This document shows, piece by piece, positions 1-10,586 of a stretch of DNA of 64,000 nt. The stretch covers positions 1,116,001 to 1,180,000 of the forward strand of contig NZ_JADKRS010000001.1 in the NCBI RefSeq assembly GCF_015351075.1, read 5' to 3'. Position 1 is the stretch's first letter; the number at the start of each line of letters is the position of its first letter. The notes below the pieces were generated by a model. It was not told the DNA's origin and ran no database searches. It worked only from the letters and a program-made list of their open reading frames with translations. Source of the DNA: Clavibacter sp. VKM Ac-2873. GTDB taxonomy: Bacteria; Actinomycetota; Actinomycetes; Actinomycetales; Microbacteriaceae. The translations under genes were made by a program, and so were the position numbers.

Positions 1-694
1 TGCCGCCGGGAGCGGACGCGGCAGCGGATCCGGCCGCCTCGGCCCGGGCGCCCGACGCGAGCCGCAGCACGCGCAGCCGGAACGCGTCGGCGTCGCGTGA
101 GCGGAGGTACTGCAGCGGCAGGTTGGCGTCGTTGCCGGCGACCTGGATCTCGAGCTTCGCCGCGCCGATGAGCCGCGCGATGAGGGGGCGCACGATGTTG
201 ACGCCCTGGATCCGGTCGAGCCGTGCCCGCCGGTTCGTGCGGGAGAGGATGCCGCTGCGCACCTCGACCGTCTCCTCGGTGACGCGGAACGTGTGCATCC
301 GCCAGGAGAGGTAGGAGACGCCGACCGCGAGCAGGGTGAACGCCAGGAGCGCGAGGATCACCCAGACGAGGCTGCCGGACTCCACGAGCATCGGGATGAG
401 GTCCTCCTCGCCGTCCCGCCGCTGGCCGGGCACGAACTGCTCGACGAGCTGCTCGCGCAGGGAGGAGACGAGGAAGCCGATCACGACGATGAAGAGGACC
501 CCGCCGCGGAGCACGGGGGTGATCGGGTGGAGGCGGTGCCAGTCGCCGTCGGTGAGCTCCTCCGCGATCCGCGCCTCCGCGGCGGGGACGGTGCCCGCCG
601 CGGACGTCGCGCCGGGCGCGGCGGGCTCGGCGGGCGCGGCGGGCTCGGCGTGGGGCGCGCGGTGCGCCGGGTCGTCGGGCGTCGGGTCGCTCAC
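1..694 (-). CDS. Bacterial PH (bPH2, YdbT-like) membrane protein, 3' end outside window
   Basis: Only the N-terminal part (about 231 residues) is in the window. It has a Pro/Ala-rich acidic start, then two hydrophobic segments at roughly residues 61-78 (GGVLFIVVIGFLVSS) and 108-128 (LVWVILALLAFTLLAVGVSYLSW cut short here), followed by a bPH2 pattern: RVTEETVEVRSGILSRTNRR and then LDRIQGVNIVRPLIARLIG. That layout is typical of YdbT-type membrane proteins with pleckstrin-homology-like bPH2 domains; the biochemical role of the family is not established. The GTG start overlaps the stop of the upstream PH protein gene (GTGA, 691-694), so the two are translationally coupled, as in the usual YdbS/YdbT pairs. 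Later bPH2 repeats would lie beyond base 1. Confidence 0.8.
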   Translation of the reverse strand, partial: MSDPTPDDPAHRAPHAEPAAPAEPAAPGATSAAGTVPAAEARIAEELTDGDWHRLHPITPVLRGGVLFIVVIGFLVSSLREQLVEQFVPGQRRDGEEDLIPMLVESGSLVWVILALLAFTLLAVGVSYLSWRMHTFRVTEETVEVRSGILSRTNRRARLDRIQGVNIVRPLIARLIGAAKLEIQVAGNDANLPLQYLRSRDADAFRLRVLRLASGARAEAAGSAAASAPGG

Positions 695-1179
695 AGCCCG
701 GCCCGGCGCGTCTCGGCGAGGGCGACGAGCCGGTCGCGCAGCTCCTCGGCGTCCGCGTTCGCGAGTCCGGGGATCTGGATGGCCGCCGCGGCCGCCGCGG
801 TCACGAGCTTGAGGTCGGCGAGGCCGAGCACGCGGCCGACGGGGCCGCGCGTGATGTCCACGAGCTGCATCCGCCCGTAGGGCACGGCGACCACGCGCGT
901 CCACATGATGCCGCGGCGGAAGACGAGGTCGTCCTCGCGCAGCTGGTAGCCCATCGCCCGCACGCGGCGGGGGACGATCACGAGCGTCACGACCAGCTCG
1001 ATCACCGCGGCGGCGCCCAGCACGATGGGCAGCCAGCGCGGCGCCTCGACCGCGAAGAGGAACGCCGCGATCCCGCCGAGCACGAGGGCGGTGATCACGC
1101 CGCCCACCAGCTCGACGCCGACGAGGCGCGGGGAGACGCGGCGCCAGGAGACGCCGTGCGGGTCGACGTTCGGGGTCAC
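691..1179 (-). CDS. PH domain-containing membrane protein (YdbS-like)
   Basis: A 162-residue protein with two hydrophobic segments near residues 25-45 and 51-70 and one bPH2 domain after them; RRGIMWTRVVAVPYGRMQLV is the characteristic strand-turn signature. The size and two-membrane-segment plan match YdbS-type partners of the larger YdbT-type protein, whose gene follows with a 4-base overlap. Such pairs are widespread in Actinobacteria and Firmicutes, and their function is unknown beyond membrane localisation. The ATG at 1179 is used; no better start lies upstream. It is the likely first gene of a two-gene unit, 48 bp after the DUF3180 gene on the same strand. Confidence 0.85.
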   Translation of the reverse strand: MTPNVDPHGVSWRRVSPRLVGVELVGGVITALVLGGIAAFLFAVEAPRWLPIVLGAAAVIELVVTLVIVPRRVRAMGYQLREDDLVFRRGIMWTRVVAVPYGRMQLVDITRGPVGRVLGLADLKLVTAAAAAAIQIPGLANADAEELRDRLVALAETRRAGL

Positions 1180-1227
1180 GGTGCTCCTCCGGGTGCGGCA
1201 GATCCCGGGCGGTGGTGCCGCGGGGTC

Positions 1228-1710
1228 CTACGAGATCTCGCGCGCCGGATCCCCGGGGCGCGAGTCGTCCCCATCGTCGGGCGGGACCGTGCACCAGTGC
1301 TCGGCGACCAGCCCGGCGACGAGGAGGACGACGGCTCCCACCGTACCGGCCACCGCCAGGCCCACGGAGGACGCGCCGGGCAGCACGGGCCGCGCCAGCA
1401 CGAAGGCCAGCACTCCCCCGGTGATGCCGGTGAGCAGCGCACCCGCGAGCGCCGACGCCTTCGCGAGCAGGACGACCCGCGTGGCGCGGAACGGGTCGAC
1501 GCGTCCCGGGGTGCGCCCGAGCGTCGAGCGGCGGATGGGCCGGGCGAGGGCGAGGAGCACGATCCCGACGATGAGGAGCGTCGCGCCGAGCGTGAGCGGC
1601 GGGATGAGGAGCGCGCGGCCGGTCATCACGAGCGCGTTCTCGGCGAACCAGCCGACGGCCGCGCCCGCGATGAGCAGGGCGATGAGGGTGGTGGAGCGCG
1701 TGCGGGTCAC
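1228..1710 (-). CDS. DUF3180 domain membrane protein
   Basis: A 160-residue protein with four hydrophobic stretches: near residues 7-30, 35-56, about 80-105 and 115-140. The size, topology and position directly behind the folate genes match the actinobacterial DUF3180 family, which has no known biochemical role. The GTG start at 1710 overlaps the folB/folK stop codon (GTGA, 1707-1710), so it is probably translated from the folate operon message. The reading frame stays open upstream, but that part is arginine-rich and antisense-like, and the overlap decides the start. Family assignment rests on layout and context rather than a signature motif. Confidence 0.75.
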   Translation of the reverse strand: MTRTRSTTLIALLIAGAAVGWFAENALVMTGRALLIPPLTLGATLLIVGIVLLALARPIRRSTLGRTPGRVDPFRATRVVLLAKASALAGALLTGITGGVLAFVLARPVLPGASSVGLAVAGTVGAVVLLVAGLVAEHWCTVPPDDGDDSRPGDPAREIS

Positions 1711-2612
1711 GAGGCGGCCTCCGCGGATCCGGGGGCCGCGCGCTCGAGGGCGGCGCGCTCGAGGGCCGCGAGCAGCGCGTCGACGCGGCCCCGGCCGGGC
1801 AGGACCGCGTCGGGATCCGCCTCGAGCCAGGGCCCGAGCACGAAGGCGCGCTCGGCGGCGCGCGGGTGCGGGAGCGTGAGCCGGTCGTCGTGGATCCGCG
1901 CCTCGCCGTACGCGACGACGTCGAGGTCGATCGTGCGGTCGCCCCAGCGCTCGGCGCGGACGCGGCCGAGGTCGCGCTCGATCGCGGCCAGGGCGTCCAG
2001 CAGCGCGTGCGGGCTGAGGCGCGAATCCACCAGCGCGACGCCGTTGAGGTAGCCGGGCTTGGTCGGATCCTCCCCGTCGGCGGTCACGGCCACGGACTCC
2101 ACCAGATCCGAGGAGCGCACGATGCGAAGGCCGGGCACCTCGTCGATCCGGGCCAGCGCGCGCTCGATGGTCGCGCGCCGGTCGCCGAGGTTGGATCCCA
2201 CGGCCACGACCGCGCGCGCGACCTCCCCGGGCGCGGGCAGCGTCGACGCGCGCTCGATCACCACGGCCACGTCGTCGAACGGCACCGCGATCGGCGCGTC
2301 CGGCTTGTGCACGGCGACGCGCACCCACCGCGCGACCGGATGCGCGAGCACGACGCCCGCCACACGCTCGGCGACCGTCTCGATGAGGTCGACCGGATCG
2401 CGCCCGACCGCCGCGGCGACCTCCTCGGCCAGCTCGCCGTAGTGCAGCGTGCGGCCCAGCTCGTCGCTGCCACCGGCGGGGGCGAGGTCGAGCGCGACCT
2501 CGAGGTCGACCACGAACGGCTGGCCGTCGCGGCGCTCCTCGTCGAAGACGCCGTGATGGGCGTGCACGCGGAGCCCGGTCAGGAGGATGCGGTCCGTCGG
2601 CAGGGGCGTCAC
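1707..2612 (-). CDS. folK: Fused dihydroneopterin aldolase / HPPK (FolB-FolK)
   Basis: A 301-residue bifunctional folate enzyme. Residues 1 to about 118 are FolB (7,8-dihydroneopterin to 6-hydroxymethyl-7,8-dihydropterin), starting RILLTGLRVHAHHGVFDEER with the conserved HHGVF. Residues from about 125 on are FolK, the ATP-dependent pyrophosphokinase: VVAVGSNLGDRRATIERAL, then RWGDRTIDLDVVAYG with the magnesium-binding Asp pair, and LPHPRAAERAFVLGPW. The intermediate is therefore made and used by one polypeptide. Start: two GTG codons are adjacent (2615 and 2612); the second gives a GTGA overlap with the upstream stop and is preferred. It follows folE and folP in order. Fusion of these two activities is common in this family of bacteria. 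Confidence 0.93.
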   Translation of the reverse strand: MTPLPTDRILLTGLRVHAHHGVFDEERRDGQPFVVDLEVALDLAPAGGSDELGRTLHYGELAEEVAAAVGRDPVDLIETVAERVAGVVLAHPVARWVRVAVHKPDAPIAVPFDDVAVVIERASTLPAPGEVARAVVAVGSNLGDRRATIERALARIDEVPGLRIVRSSDLVESVAVTADGEDPTKPGYLNGVALVDSRLSPHALLDALAAIERDLGRVRAERWGDRTIDLDVVAYGEARIHDDRLTLPHPRAAERAFVLGPWLEADPDAVLPGRGRVDALLAALERAALERAAPGSAEAAS

Positions 2613-3319
2613 CACGAGCGGCCCACCACGATGGACGGGAGGTCGCCCGGGTCGGTCGGGTCGTACCAGAGCGGCAGCTTGCCGCCCACCGCGGGGAGCA
2701 GGCGGTCGGCCGTGGTGACGGTGCGCGTGACGTGGTGGTCGCGGCCGTCGCCGTCGGTGAAGGCCACCGTGAGGCGCGCGCGGACGGCGTCCCCGGATCC
2801 GTCGAGGCGCTGGACGGCGGTGACGATCGCGGACGTGCGGCGGCCCGTCTCGGTGACCCGGCGGGCCGTGGCGGCGAGGCGCGCGACGCGGCGCTGGACG
2901 ACGGCGCAGGCGATCGCGGCGGCGATCCCGAGGACCGCGAGCACGGCGGCGACCAGCGCCAGGACGGGGTTCGACGCGTCGCCCTCGGGGGCGACCGGCG
3001 CGAAGGCGAGGGCGCACACGATGCCGAGCGGCGTGCCGAGCAGCACCACGGCGGTCGGCCAGAGCAGGGCGCCGACGGTGGTGAGCACGGGAGACAGCAG
3101 CACGACGGATGCGTAGGCGCTGCCGAGCGAGCCGATCAGCCCCAGCACGATGGCCACGACCTTCGCCACGACGATCGCGGCGCCCGAGTCGGCGGCGAGG
3201 TCGGCCGGGACGGTCAGGCCGACGCCCCAGATCACGGACGCGATGAGCGCGGCGACCGCGGTGCGCACGAGCACCGCCTGCGGGGGGACGACGACACGGT
3301 CCTGGCTCACGGCGCTCAT
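2609..3319 (-). CDS. DUF3592-like membrane protein in folate operon
   Basis: A 236-residue protein with hydrophobic segments at about residues 15-38, 48-72, 75-100 and 118-142, then a soluble C-terminal half. The C-terminal pattern (a beta-rich stretch ending GGKLPLWYDPTDPGDLPSIV) resembles DUF3592 proteins, where a short SH3-like domain ends in a Val/Trp-Tyr-Asp-Pro motif. Function is unknown. It sits between folP (5-base gap) and the folB/folK fusion (4-base overlap), so it is co-transcribed with folate synthesis, but nothing in the sequence ties it to that pathway. The ATG at 3319 is chosen because the open frame upstream is antisense to folP. Confidence 0.7.
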   Translation of the reverse strand: MSAVSQDRVVVPPQAVLVRTAVAALIASVIWGVGLTVPADLAADSGAAIVVAKVVAIVLGLIGSLGSAYASVVLLSPVLTTVGALLWPTAVVLLGTPLGIVCALAFAPVAPEGDASNPVLALVAAVLAVLGIAAAIACAVVQRRVARLAATARRVTETGRRTSAIVTAVQRLDGSGDAVRARLTVAFTDGDGRDHHVTRTVTTADRLLPAVGGKLPLWYDPTDPGDLPSIVVGRSW

Positions 3320-3323
3320 GCTC

Positions 3324-4202
3324 CTACTCTGACAGACCGGTGACGGCGGCCGGCCCGGTGGATGCGGCCTCGAGCGCCTCGGCGCGCCCGCGCGACCAGG
3401 CCTCGTCGACCGCGAGCGCGGCGCGCGTGGACGCGACGTCGTGCACGCGCACGGCCCACGCACCGGCGCGCGCGGAGAGGGCGCTGACGACCGCGGTCGG
3501 CACGTCCCGGTCCGCGACGGCCGCGCCCTCCGGCAGCAGCCGCCCGAGGAAGCGCTTGCGGGAGGCGCCCACGAGCACGCGATGGCCGAGGCCCGTGAAC
3601 CGGTCGAGGGATCCGAGCAGCTGCCAGTCGTGCGCGGCCTCCTTCGCGAAGCCGAGGCCGGGGTCGAGGACGATGCGGGCGGGATCCAGCCCCGCCGCCA
3701 CGAGCGCGGCGATGCGGGCCTCGAGCTCGTCGCGCACCTCGCCGACCGTGTCGGCGTACGTCGCGCGCGCGGCCATGGTGTCGCTGTGCCCCCGCCAGTG
3801 CATCGCCACGTAGTCGACGTCGGCCTCCGCGACGACCTCGGCCATGCGCGGATCCGCGAGGCCCCCGGAGACGTCGTTGACGACGCGCGCGCCCGCGGCG
3901 ACGCACGCCCGGGCGGTCGCGGCGCGCATGGTGTCGACGCTCACGGCGATGCCCTCCGCGACGAGCTCGCGGACCACGGGGAGCACGCGGGCGAGCTCCT
4001 CGTCCGGGTCGACGCGCCGTGCGCCCGGGCGCGTGGACTCGCCTCCCACGTCGACGAGGTCGGCGCCCGCGGCGACCATCCGCCGGGCGTGCGCGAGCGC
4101 GTCCTCGAGGGCGAGGTGGCGGCCGCCGTCGCTGAAGGAGTCGGGCGTGGCGTTGAGGATCCCCATCACGAGCGTGCGCGCGGGGGACGACGGCATGGTC
4201 AC
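3324..4202 (-). CDS. folP: Dihydropteroate synthase
   Basis: A 292-residue enzyme joining 6-hydroxymethyl-dihydropterin pyrophosphate to p-aminobenzoate; it is the sulfonamide target. Visible signatures are VMGILNATPDSFSDGG near the N-terminus, ADLVDVGGESTRPGA (pterin/pABA loop), a VNDVSGG motif, LDPGLGFAKE, and the C-terminal VRVHDV. All expected catalytic loops are present and the length is normal. The ATG overlaps the folE stop (ATGA, 4199-4202). It is the second gene of the folE-folP-(membrane protein)-folB/folK-DUF3180 unit, which lacks an obvious internal terminator. Confidence 0.96.
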   Translation of the reverse strand: MTMPSSPARTLVMGILNATPDSFSDGGRHLALEDALAHARRMVAAGADLVDVGGESTRPGARRVDPDEELARVLPVVRELVAEGIAVSVDTMRAATARACVAAGARVVNDVSGGLADPRMAEVVAEADVDYVAMHWRGHSDTMAARATYADTVGEVRDELEARIAALVAAGLDPARIVLDPGLGFAKEAAHDWQLLGSLDRFTGLGHRVLVGASRKRFLGRLLPEGAAVADRDVPTAVVSALSARAGAWAVRVHDVASTRAALAVDEAWSRGRAEALEAASTGPAAVTGLSE

Positions 4203-4789
4203 GGCCGGTCCCGAGCGCCCGTTGCGGGGAGCAGCGCCAGCACCTCGGCGCGGGCAGCGGGCTCGGCGAGGGATCCGCGCGCCGCGATGGTGATGGTCGT
4301 GCTGCCCGCCTGGCGGGTGCCGCGCGCGGTGACGCAGCCGTGCGTGGCGTCGAGGATCACGGCGACGCCGCGCGCCCCGAGGCCCCGCTCGAGCGCCGCG
4401 GCGATCTGCTCGCCCAGCCGCTCCTGCATCTGCGGGCGCGATGCGAGGTCGTCGACCACGCGGGGCAGGCGGCCGAGCCCCACGATCCGCTCGCCCGGCA
4501 CGTAGGCCAGGTGCGCGACGCCGGTGAACGGCAGCAGGTGGTGCTCGCAGATGGAGCGGAAGGCGATGCCCGTCACGATCACGGGCTGCGGCTCCGCGTC
4601 CGTCTCGGGGAGCGGGAACGTCTCGCGCAGGTGCCGGAGCGGATCCGTGCCCACGCCCGCGAAGAACTCGCCGTACGCCTCGGCCACCCGCGCCGGGGTG
4701 GTCGCGAGGCCCTCCCGGCCCGGGTCCTCGCCGATGGCGACGATCAGCTCGGCCACGGCCGCCTCGATGCGCGCCCGGTCGACGCCCAC
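4199..4789 (-). CDS. folE: GTP cyclohydrolase I
   Basis: A 196-residue enzyme converting GTP to 7,8-dihydroneopterin triphosphate, the first step of folate synthesis. The zinc ligands are visible: Cys and His in FRSICEHHLLPFTGVAH, and the second Cys in ATHGCVTARG. YVPGERIVGLGRLPRVVD and SRPQMQERLGEQIA are family-typical. It begins 5 bases after the ftsH stop, so transcription from the ftsH promoter may read into the folate genes, an ftsH-folE-folP arrangement often seen in Actinobacteria. Confidence 0.96.
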   Translation of the reverse strand: MGVDRARIEAAVAELIVAIGEDPGREGLATTPARVAEAYGEFFAGVGTDPLRHLRETFPLPETDAEPQPVIVTGIAFRSICEHHLLPFTGVAHLAYVPGERIVGLGRLPRVVDDLASRPQMQERLGEQIAAALERGLGARGVAVILDATHGCVTARGTRQAGSTTITIAARGSLAEPAARAEVLALLPATGARDRP

Positions 4790-4794
4790 TCAGG

Positions 4795-6795
<2,001 letters not shown>

Positions 6796-6952
6796 GAGCG
6801 TAGGGGCGCGGGCCCGACACCTTTCTGCCCGTGCCGCGCCGTACGGCGACGAGATGTCTCGAGGATACAAGCGGCCGTCTGGGCGTGACCGCGGTGTTCG
6901 CCGCCAGCCGAACGTGCGCCGGCATGGAGGCGGGTAAGAGGGGCGGGGCGGC

Positions 6953-7504
6953 TCAGCTGTAGACGTGCGGCGCGAGGATCGCGACGTCGCGGAGGTTGCG
7001 GTACCGCTCCGCGTAGTCGAGCCCGTAGCCGACCACGAAGTCGTCGGGGATCTCGAAGCCCACGTACTTCACGTCGACCGCGATCTTCGCGGCCTCGGGC
7101 TTGCGGAGCAGCGCGCACACCTCGACGCTCTCGGCGCCGCGCGAGCGCAGGTTCGCCAGCAGCCAGGAGAGCGTGAGACCGGAGTCGATGATGTCCTCGA
7201 CGATGAGCACGCGCCGCCCGGTGAGGTCGGCGTCGAGGTCCTTGAGGATGCGGACGACGCCGCTCGACTTGGTGCCGGAGCCGTAGGAGCTGACGGCCAT
7301 CCAGTCCATGTGGATCGGCAGCGCGAGCTCGCGGGCGAGGTCGGCCATGACCATGACCGCGCCCTTGAGGACGCCCACGAGGAGCAGCTCCTCCCCCGGG
7401 TGGTCGCGCTCGATCTCGCGGCACATCTCGGCGATGCGGCCGTGGATCTCCTCCTCGGTGTGGAGGACCTCGGTCAGGTCGTCGGCGATGTCGGTGGATC
7501 TCAT
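6953..7504 (-). CDS. hpt: Hypoxanthine phosphoribosyltransferase
   Basis: A 183-residue purine salvage enzyme making IMP (and usually GMP) from hypoxanthine or guanine and PRPP. The PRPP-binding loop is [17 protein letters not shown]; the N-terminal [17 protein letters not shown] and the flexible loop [17 protein letters not shown] are intact, as is the base-binding [20 protein letters not shown]. The length is standard. It starts 1 base after the tilS stop, the conserved tilS-hpt-ftsH neighbourhood found in many bacteria, so it is almost certainly co-transcribed with tilS. Confidence 0.95.
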   Translation of the reverse strand: MRSTDIADDLTEVLHTEEEIHGRIAEMCREIERDHPGEELLLVGVLKGAVMVMADLARELALPIHMDWMAVSSYGSGTKSSGVVRILKDLDADLTGRRVLIVEDIIDSGLTLSWLLANLRSRGAESVEVCALLRKPEAAKIAVDVKYVGFEIPDDFVVGYGLDYAERYRNLRDVAILAPHVYS

Positions 7505-7505
7505 G

Positions 7506-8531
7506 TCACTCTTCCGTCGTCCTGGCGCTGAGGACGATGAGCTCGTCCTTGCGTACGACCCTAACGCCCGGCAGGTCGACGGGCCCCTGCCCGTGCCAGT
7601 CGGTGACGAGCCGCGCGACCTCCAGGACGTGCGTCCGCGAGAGGTGCGATGCGAACTCCTCGCGCGCGGCGAGGCGGATCAGCCGGTGCCGCAGCGCGGG
7701 CGGCGCGGCGAGGAGGGACGCGACCTCGAGGGAGATGCCCGCCTCCGCGTGGTCGGCGATCTCCTCGATCATCTCGGCGGCGAAGTGCTCGAGCGCGTCG
7801 TCGTCCTCGCGCAGCTGGTCCGCCGTGCGGGCGAGCGCCTCCGCGATGCCGGGGCCGAGCTCGCGCTCGAGGACGGGCAGCACGTCGTGGCGGACGCGCA
7901 CGCGGGCGTAGGCGGGATCGGCGTTGTGCGGGTCCTGCCACGGGTCGAGGCCCTGGTCGGCGCACGCGGCGCGGGTGACGGCCGCGCGGATCCCGAGCAG
8001 CGGCCTGAGGTGCACGGCGTCGGCGGCGCGCGCGGGCGTCGACGCGGCCATGCCGTGCAGGCTTGTCGCGCCGGCCCCCCTCGCCAGCCCGAGCAGCACG
8101 GTCTCCGCCTGGTCGTCGAGGGTGTGGGCGAGGAGCAGCGCACGGGATCCGGTCTCCCGGAGCGCGTCGTCGAACGCGGCGTACCGGGCGGCGCGCGCGG
8201 CGGCCTCGGGGCCGGATGCGCCCGGCTCCACCCGCACGCGCGTCACGACGACCGGCGCGAGGCCGAGGGCGCGCGCCGCGTCGGCCGCCCGCGCGGCGAC
8301 CGCGGCGGATCCCTCCTGGAGTCCGTGGTCGACGACGACCGCCCCCACGGCGACGCCCGCGCGGGGGCCCTCGAAGGCGGCCGCCGCGGCCAGCGCGAGC
8401 GAGTCGGCGCCCCCGGAGAGGGCGACGAGGGCGGAGCGGGGCGATGACGGGTCGAGCCCCGCGAGCGCCCCGCGGACCGCCCGCCGGAGGTCCGCGACGG
8501 CGGGCGTGAGACGGGGGCGCTCGGAGGGCAT
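7506..8531 (-). CDS. tilS: tRNA(Ile)-lysidine synthase
   Basis: A 341-residue N-type ATP pyrophosphatase that puts lysine on C34 of tRNA-Ile2 (CAU anticodon), changing both amino-acid and codon identity. The PP-loop SGGADS is near residue 40 ([17 protein letters not shown]); later [22 protein letters not shown] is the conserved TilS segment. The C-terminal part matches the short actinobacterial form without an extended tRNA-binding domain. It is divergent from ppa with only 54 bp between start codons, so both promoters must lie in or next to that gap. It is followed by hpt one base after its stop. Confidence 0.93.
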   Translation of the reverse strand: MPSERPRLTPAVADLRRAVRGALAGLDPSSPRSALVALSGGADSLALAAAAAFEGPRAGVAVGAVVVDHGLQEGSAAVAARAADAARALGLAPVVVTRVRVEPGASGPEAAARAARYAAFDDALRETGSRALLLAHTLDDQAETVLLGLARGAGATSLHGMAASTPARAADAVHLRPLLGIRAAVTRAACADQGLDPWQDPHNADPAYARVRVRHDVLPVLERELGPGIAEALARTADQLREDDDALEHFAAEMIEEIADHAEAGISLEVASLLAAPPALRHRLIRLAAREEFASHLSRTHVLEVARLVTDWHGQGPVDLPGVRVVRKDELIVLSARTTEE

Positions 8532-8585
8532 CCACTAACGTTATGGCAGCATCCCGCCCACGTCAGAACCACGAGGAGCACGCGC

Positions 8586-9107
8586 ATGGCCAGCTACGAC
8601 GTCGTCGTCGAAATCCCCAAGGGGTCCCGCAACAAGTACGAGGTCGACCACGAGACGGGCCGCGTGTACCTCGACCGCGTGCTCTTCACGTCGTTCGTCT
8701 ACCCCACCGACTACGGCTACTTCGAGAACACCCTCGGCCTCGACGGCGACCCCGTCGACGTGCTCGTGCTGCTCGAGTACCCCGTCTTCCCCGGCGTCGG
8801 CGTCTCCGTCCGCCCCGTGGGCGTGTTCAACATGAGCGACGAGGCCGGCATCGACTCCAAGGTGATCGCCGTCCCCGCGAAGGACCCGCGCTGGGCCCGC
8901 ATCCAGGACATCGACGACGTGCCGCAGCAGACGCGCAACGAGATCGAGCACTTCTTCGAGCACTACAAGGACCTCGAGCCCGGCAAGTGGGTCAAGACGG
9001 AAGGCTGGGGCGACGCCGCGGAGGCCGAGCGCATCGTGCAGGCCGGCTTCGAGAAGCTCCAGGCCGAGGGCCACGGCCACGGCGGCGAGCCGGAGGAGGA
9101 CGCCTGA
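8586..9107 (+). CDS. ppa: Inorganic pyrophosphatase
   Basis: A 173-residue family I soluble pyrophosphatase driving biosynthetic reactions by hydrolysing PPi. Signatures: [16 protein letters not shown], the [24 protein letters not shown] block with the metal-binding Asp residues, and [20 protein letters not shown]. The extreme C-terminus is His/Gly/Glu-rich ([12 protein letters not shown]), which is not part of the conserved fold. A good ribosome-binding site (GAGGAG) lies 8 bases before the ATG. A 14-bp-stem hairpin begins 34 bp after the stop. Confidence 0.96.
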   Translation: MASYDVVVEIPKGSRNKYEVDHETGRVYLDRVLFTSFVYPTDYGYFENTLGLDGDPVDVLVLLEYPVFPGVGVSVRPVGVFNMSDEAGIDSKVIAVPAKDPRWARIQDIDDVPQQTRNEIEHFFEHYKDLEPGKWVKTEGWGDAAEAERIVQAGFEKLQAEGHGHGGEPEEDA

Positions 9108-9140
9108 TCCGCGTCACCCGGTGAGCCCGCGCGGCTGACA

Positions 9141-9184
9141 CGACGACGCCCGCCCCCGCAGCTGCGGTGAGGCGGGCGTCGTCG
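9141..9184. terminator. Bidirectional hairpin terminator between ppa and the NlpC/P60 gene
   Basis: Perfect 14-bp inverted repeat: CGACGACGCCCGCC at 9141-9154 and its complement at 9171-9184, with a 16-base loop. It lies between the converging ends of ppa and the NlpC/P60 gene, so it can serve both. There is no long T tract, as is usual for high-GC actinobacterial terminators. Confidence 0.8.
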
Positions 9185-9205
9185 AGTCCGGGCGTCCGGG
9201 CGGGA

Positions 9206-10573
9206 TCAGCCGGGTCGACCGACGTAGGGCATGATGTCGCTGCCGCCCCAGAGGCCCTGGATCTTCACCACGTCGCCGGGCTTCGGCGCCGCGATGATGG
9301 TGTTCCCGCCGAGCGAGATGGCGTCGTGGTAGAAGCCGCTGCCGTCGTTCCAGAAGATGATGTCGCCGGCCTGGCGCTGCGAGAACGGCACGAGGCGACC
9401 CCTGGCCTGCATCGTGTTGTACTGGCTGCTCACCGAGTGGCTGCCGACGTCGATGCCCGCCGCGCGGTACGCCATCATCACGAGGCCCGAGCAGTCCCAC
9501 ACGTTCGGGCCGGCACCGCCGAGGACGTAGGACTCGCCGAGCTGGGCCTTCGCGAACCCGATGGCGACCTGCGCGGCGTTGCCGGAGGGAGCCGGGGCCG
9601 GCGCGGGAGCGGGCGCCGGGCCGGGCGCGGGACGCGACGGCTGCTGCGGGGCCGGCTGCTGGGGTGCGGGGGCGCTCGATCCCCCGCCGGACGAGGACCC
9701 GCCCCCGCCGGACGAGGACCCGCCCCCGCCGGACGAGGACCCGCCCCCGCCGGACGAGGACCCGCCCCCGCCCGAGCCACCCGACGAGGCCGCAGGGGCG
9801 GCCACGGGCGCGGGGATCGGGGGCTGCGTGATGCCCTGGATGTACTGCGCCTCGATCTCCGAGGTGGAGTCCTTCAGCAGCGCCAGCTGCGCGATGAGCT
9901 GGTCGCTGTTGCGCGTCTGCTCGGTGACCGCGGCCTGCGCGGTCGCGGCGGCGGAGTTCGCGTCGTCGAGCGCCTTCTGCGCCTCGTCCGCGAGCCGGGC
10001 GAGCTCGTCCTTCGCGACCTGCGCCTGGTCGCTCAGCGACGCGGCGCTGTTGCGGTCCGCGAGCGCCTGCTGGTACACGGACTGCGTGCTCTCGGAGAGC
10101 TTCGTCATGGTGCCGAGCGACCGCAGCAGACCCTCGGCGTCGTCGCCGTCGGACGCGAACAGGCTCGCCGTGATGTCCTGGCCGCCGGCCCGCGCGAGGT
10201 GGCTCGCGAGGAGCCCGGCCCGCATCCGGCTGGTGAGGGCCGTGGCCTGGGCCTCGTCGGACTTCTTCTGCAGGCGAGACAGCTCGTCGGCCTTCGCGTC
10301 GCGCGCGGCCTGCGCCTCGGCGTACTTCTCGCCGGCGATCAGCGCGGCCTTGTTGGACTGGTCGGCGGACTCCTGCAGCCCGGTCACCAGCTCGGTCACG
10401 CGGTCGATGGCCGCCTGCGTGTCGGCCTGGTTCGCCTTCGCCGCCTGCACGTCGGCCCACGAGGGGTAGTCGGTCGCGGCGAACGCGGTCTGGGCGGCGA
10501 CGCCGCTGGACACCGCGATCACCCCCACGGCGAGCGTGGAGATGACGACCGTGGTCGGGCGGAGGTGGTTCAT
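9206..10573 (-). CDS. Secreted NlpC/P60 peptidoglycan hydrolase with coiled coil and Gly-Ser linker
   Basis: A 455-residue secreted endopeptidase. Residues 1-35 are a signal peptide; residues about 40-250 form an Ala/Gln-rich coiled coil; a Gly-Ser linker of four GGGGSSS units and a Pro/Ala stretch follow; the last ~125 residues are NlpC/P60 with catalytic Cys in NVWDCSGLVMMAY, the conserved His in FYHDAISLGG, and GDIIFW. The family cleaves peptide stems of peptidoglycan (RipA-like in Actinobacteria), and the coiled coil usually controls access to the active site. Start: ATG at 10585 has no ribosome-binding site, while ATG at 10573 is preceded by GAGGAA at good spacing, so 10573 is used. It follows the M23 gene by about a dozen bases and is its coiled-coil paralogue. 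Confidence 0.9.
   Translation of the reverse strand: MNHLRPTTVVISTLAVGVIAVSSGVAAQTAFAATDYPSWADVQAAKANQADTQAAIDRVTELVTGLQESADQSNKAALIAGEKYAEAQAARDAKADELSRLQKKSDEAQATALTSRMRAGLLASHLARAGGQDITASLFASDGDDAEGLLRSLGTMTKLSESTQSVYQQALADRNSAASLSDQAQVAKDELARLADEAQKALDDANSAAATAQAAVTEQTRNSDQLIAQLALLKDSTSEIEAQYIQGITQPPIPAPVAAPAASSGGSGGGGSSSGGGGSSSGGGGSSSGGGGSSSGGGSSAPAPQQPAPQQPSRPAPGPAPAPAPAPAPSGNAAQVAIGFAKAQLGESYVLGGAGPNVWDCSGLVMMAYRAAGIDVGSHSVSSQYNTMQARGRLVPFSQRQAGDIIFWNDGSGFYHDAISLGGNTIIAAPKPGDVVKIQGLWGGSDIMPYVGRPG
9681..9776. repeat. 21-bp tandem repeat coding Gly4Ser3 linker
   Basis: A 21-base unit (cccccgccggacgaggaccc plus g) occurs four times in tandem from 9681, 9702, 9723 and 9744, with a partial fifth. 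It codes GGGGSSS units on the minus strand. Copies are identical at the DNA level, so copy number is likely to vary between strains in 7-residue steps without breaking the frame. Confidence 0.9.
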
Positions 10574-10586
10574 GTCGTTCCTCATG

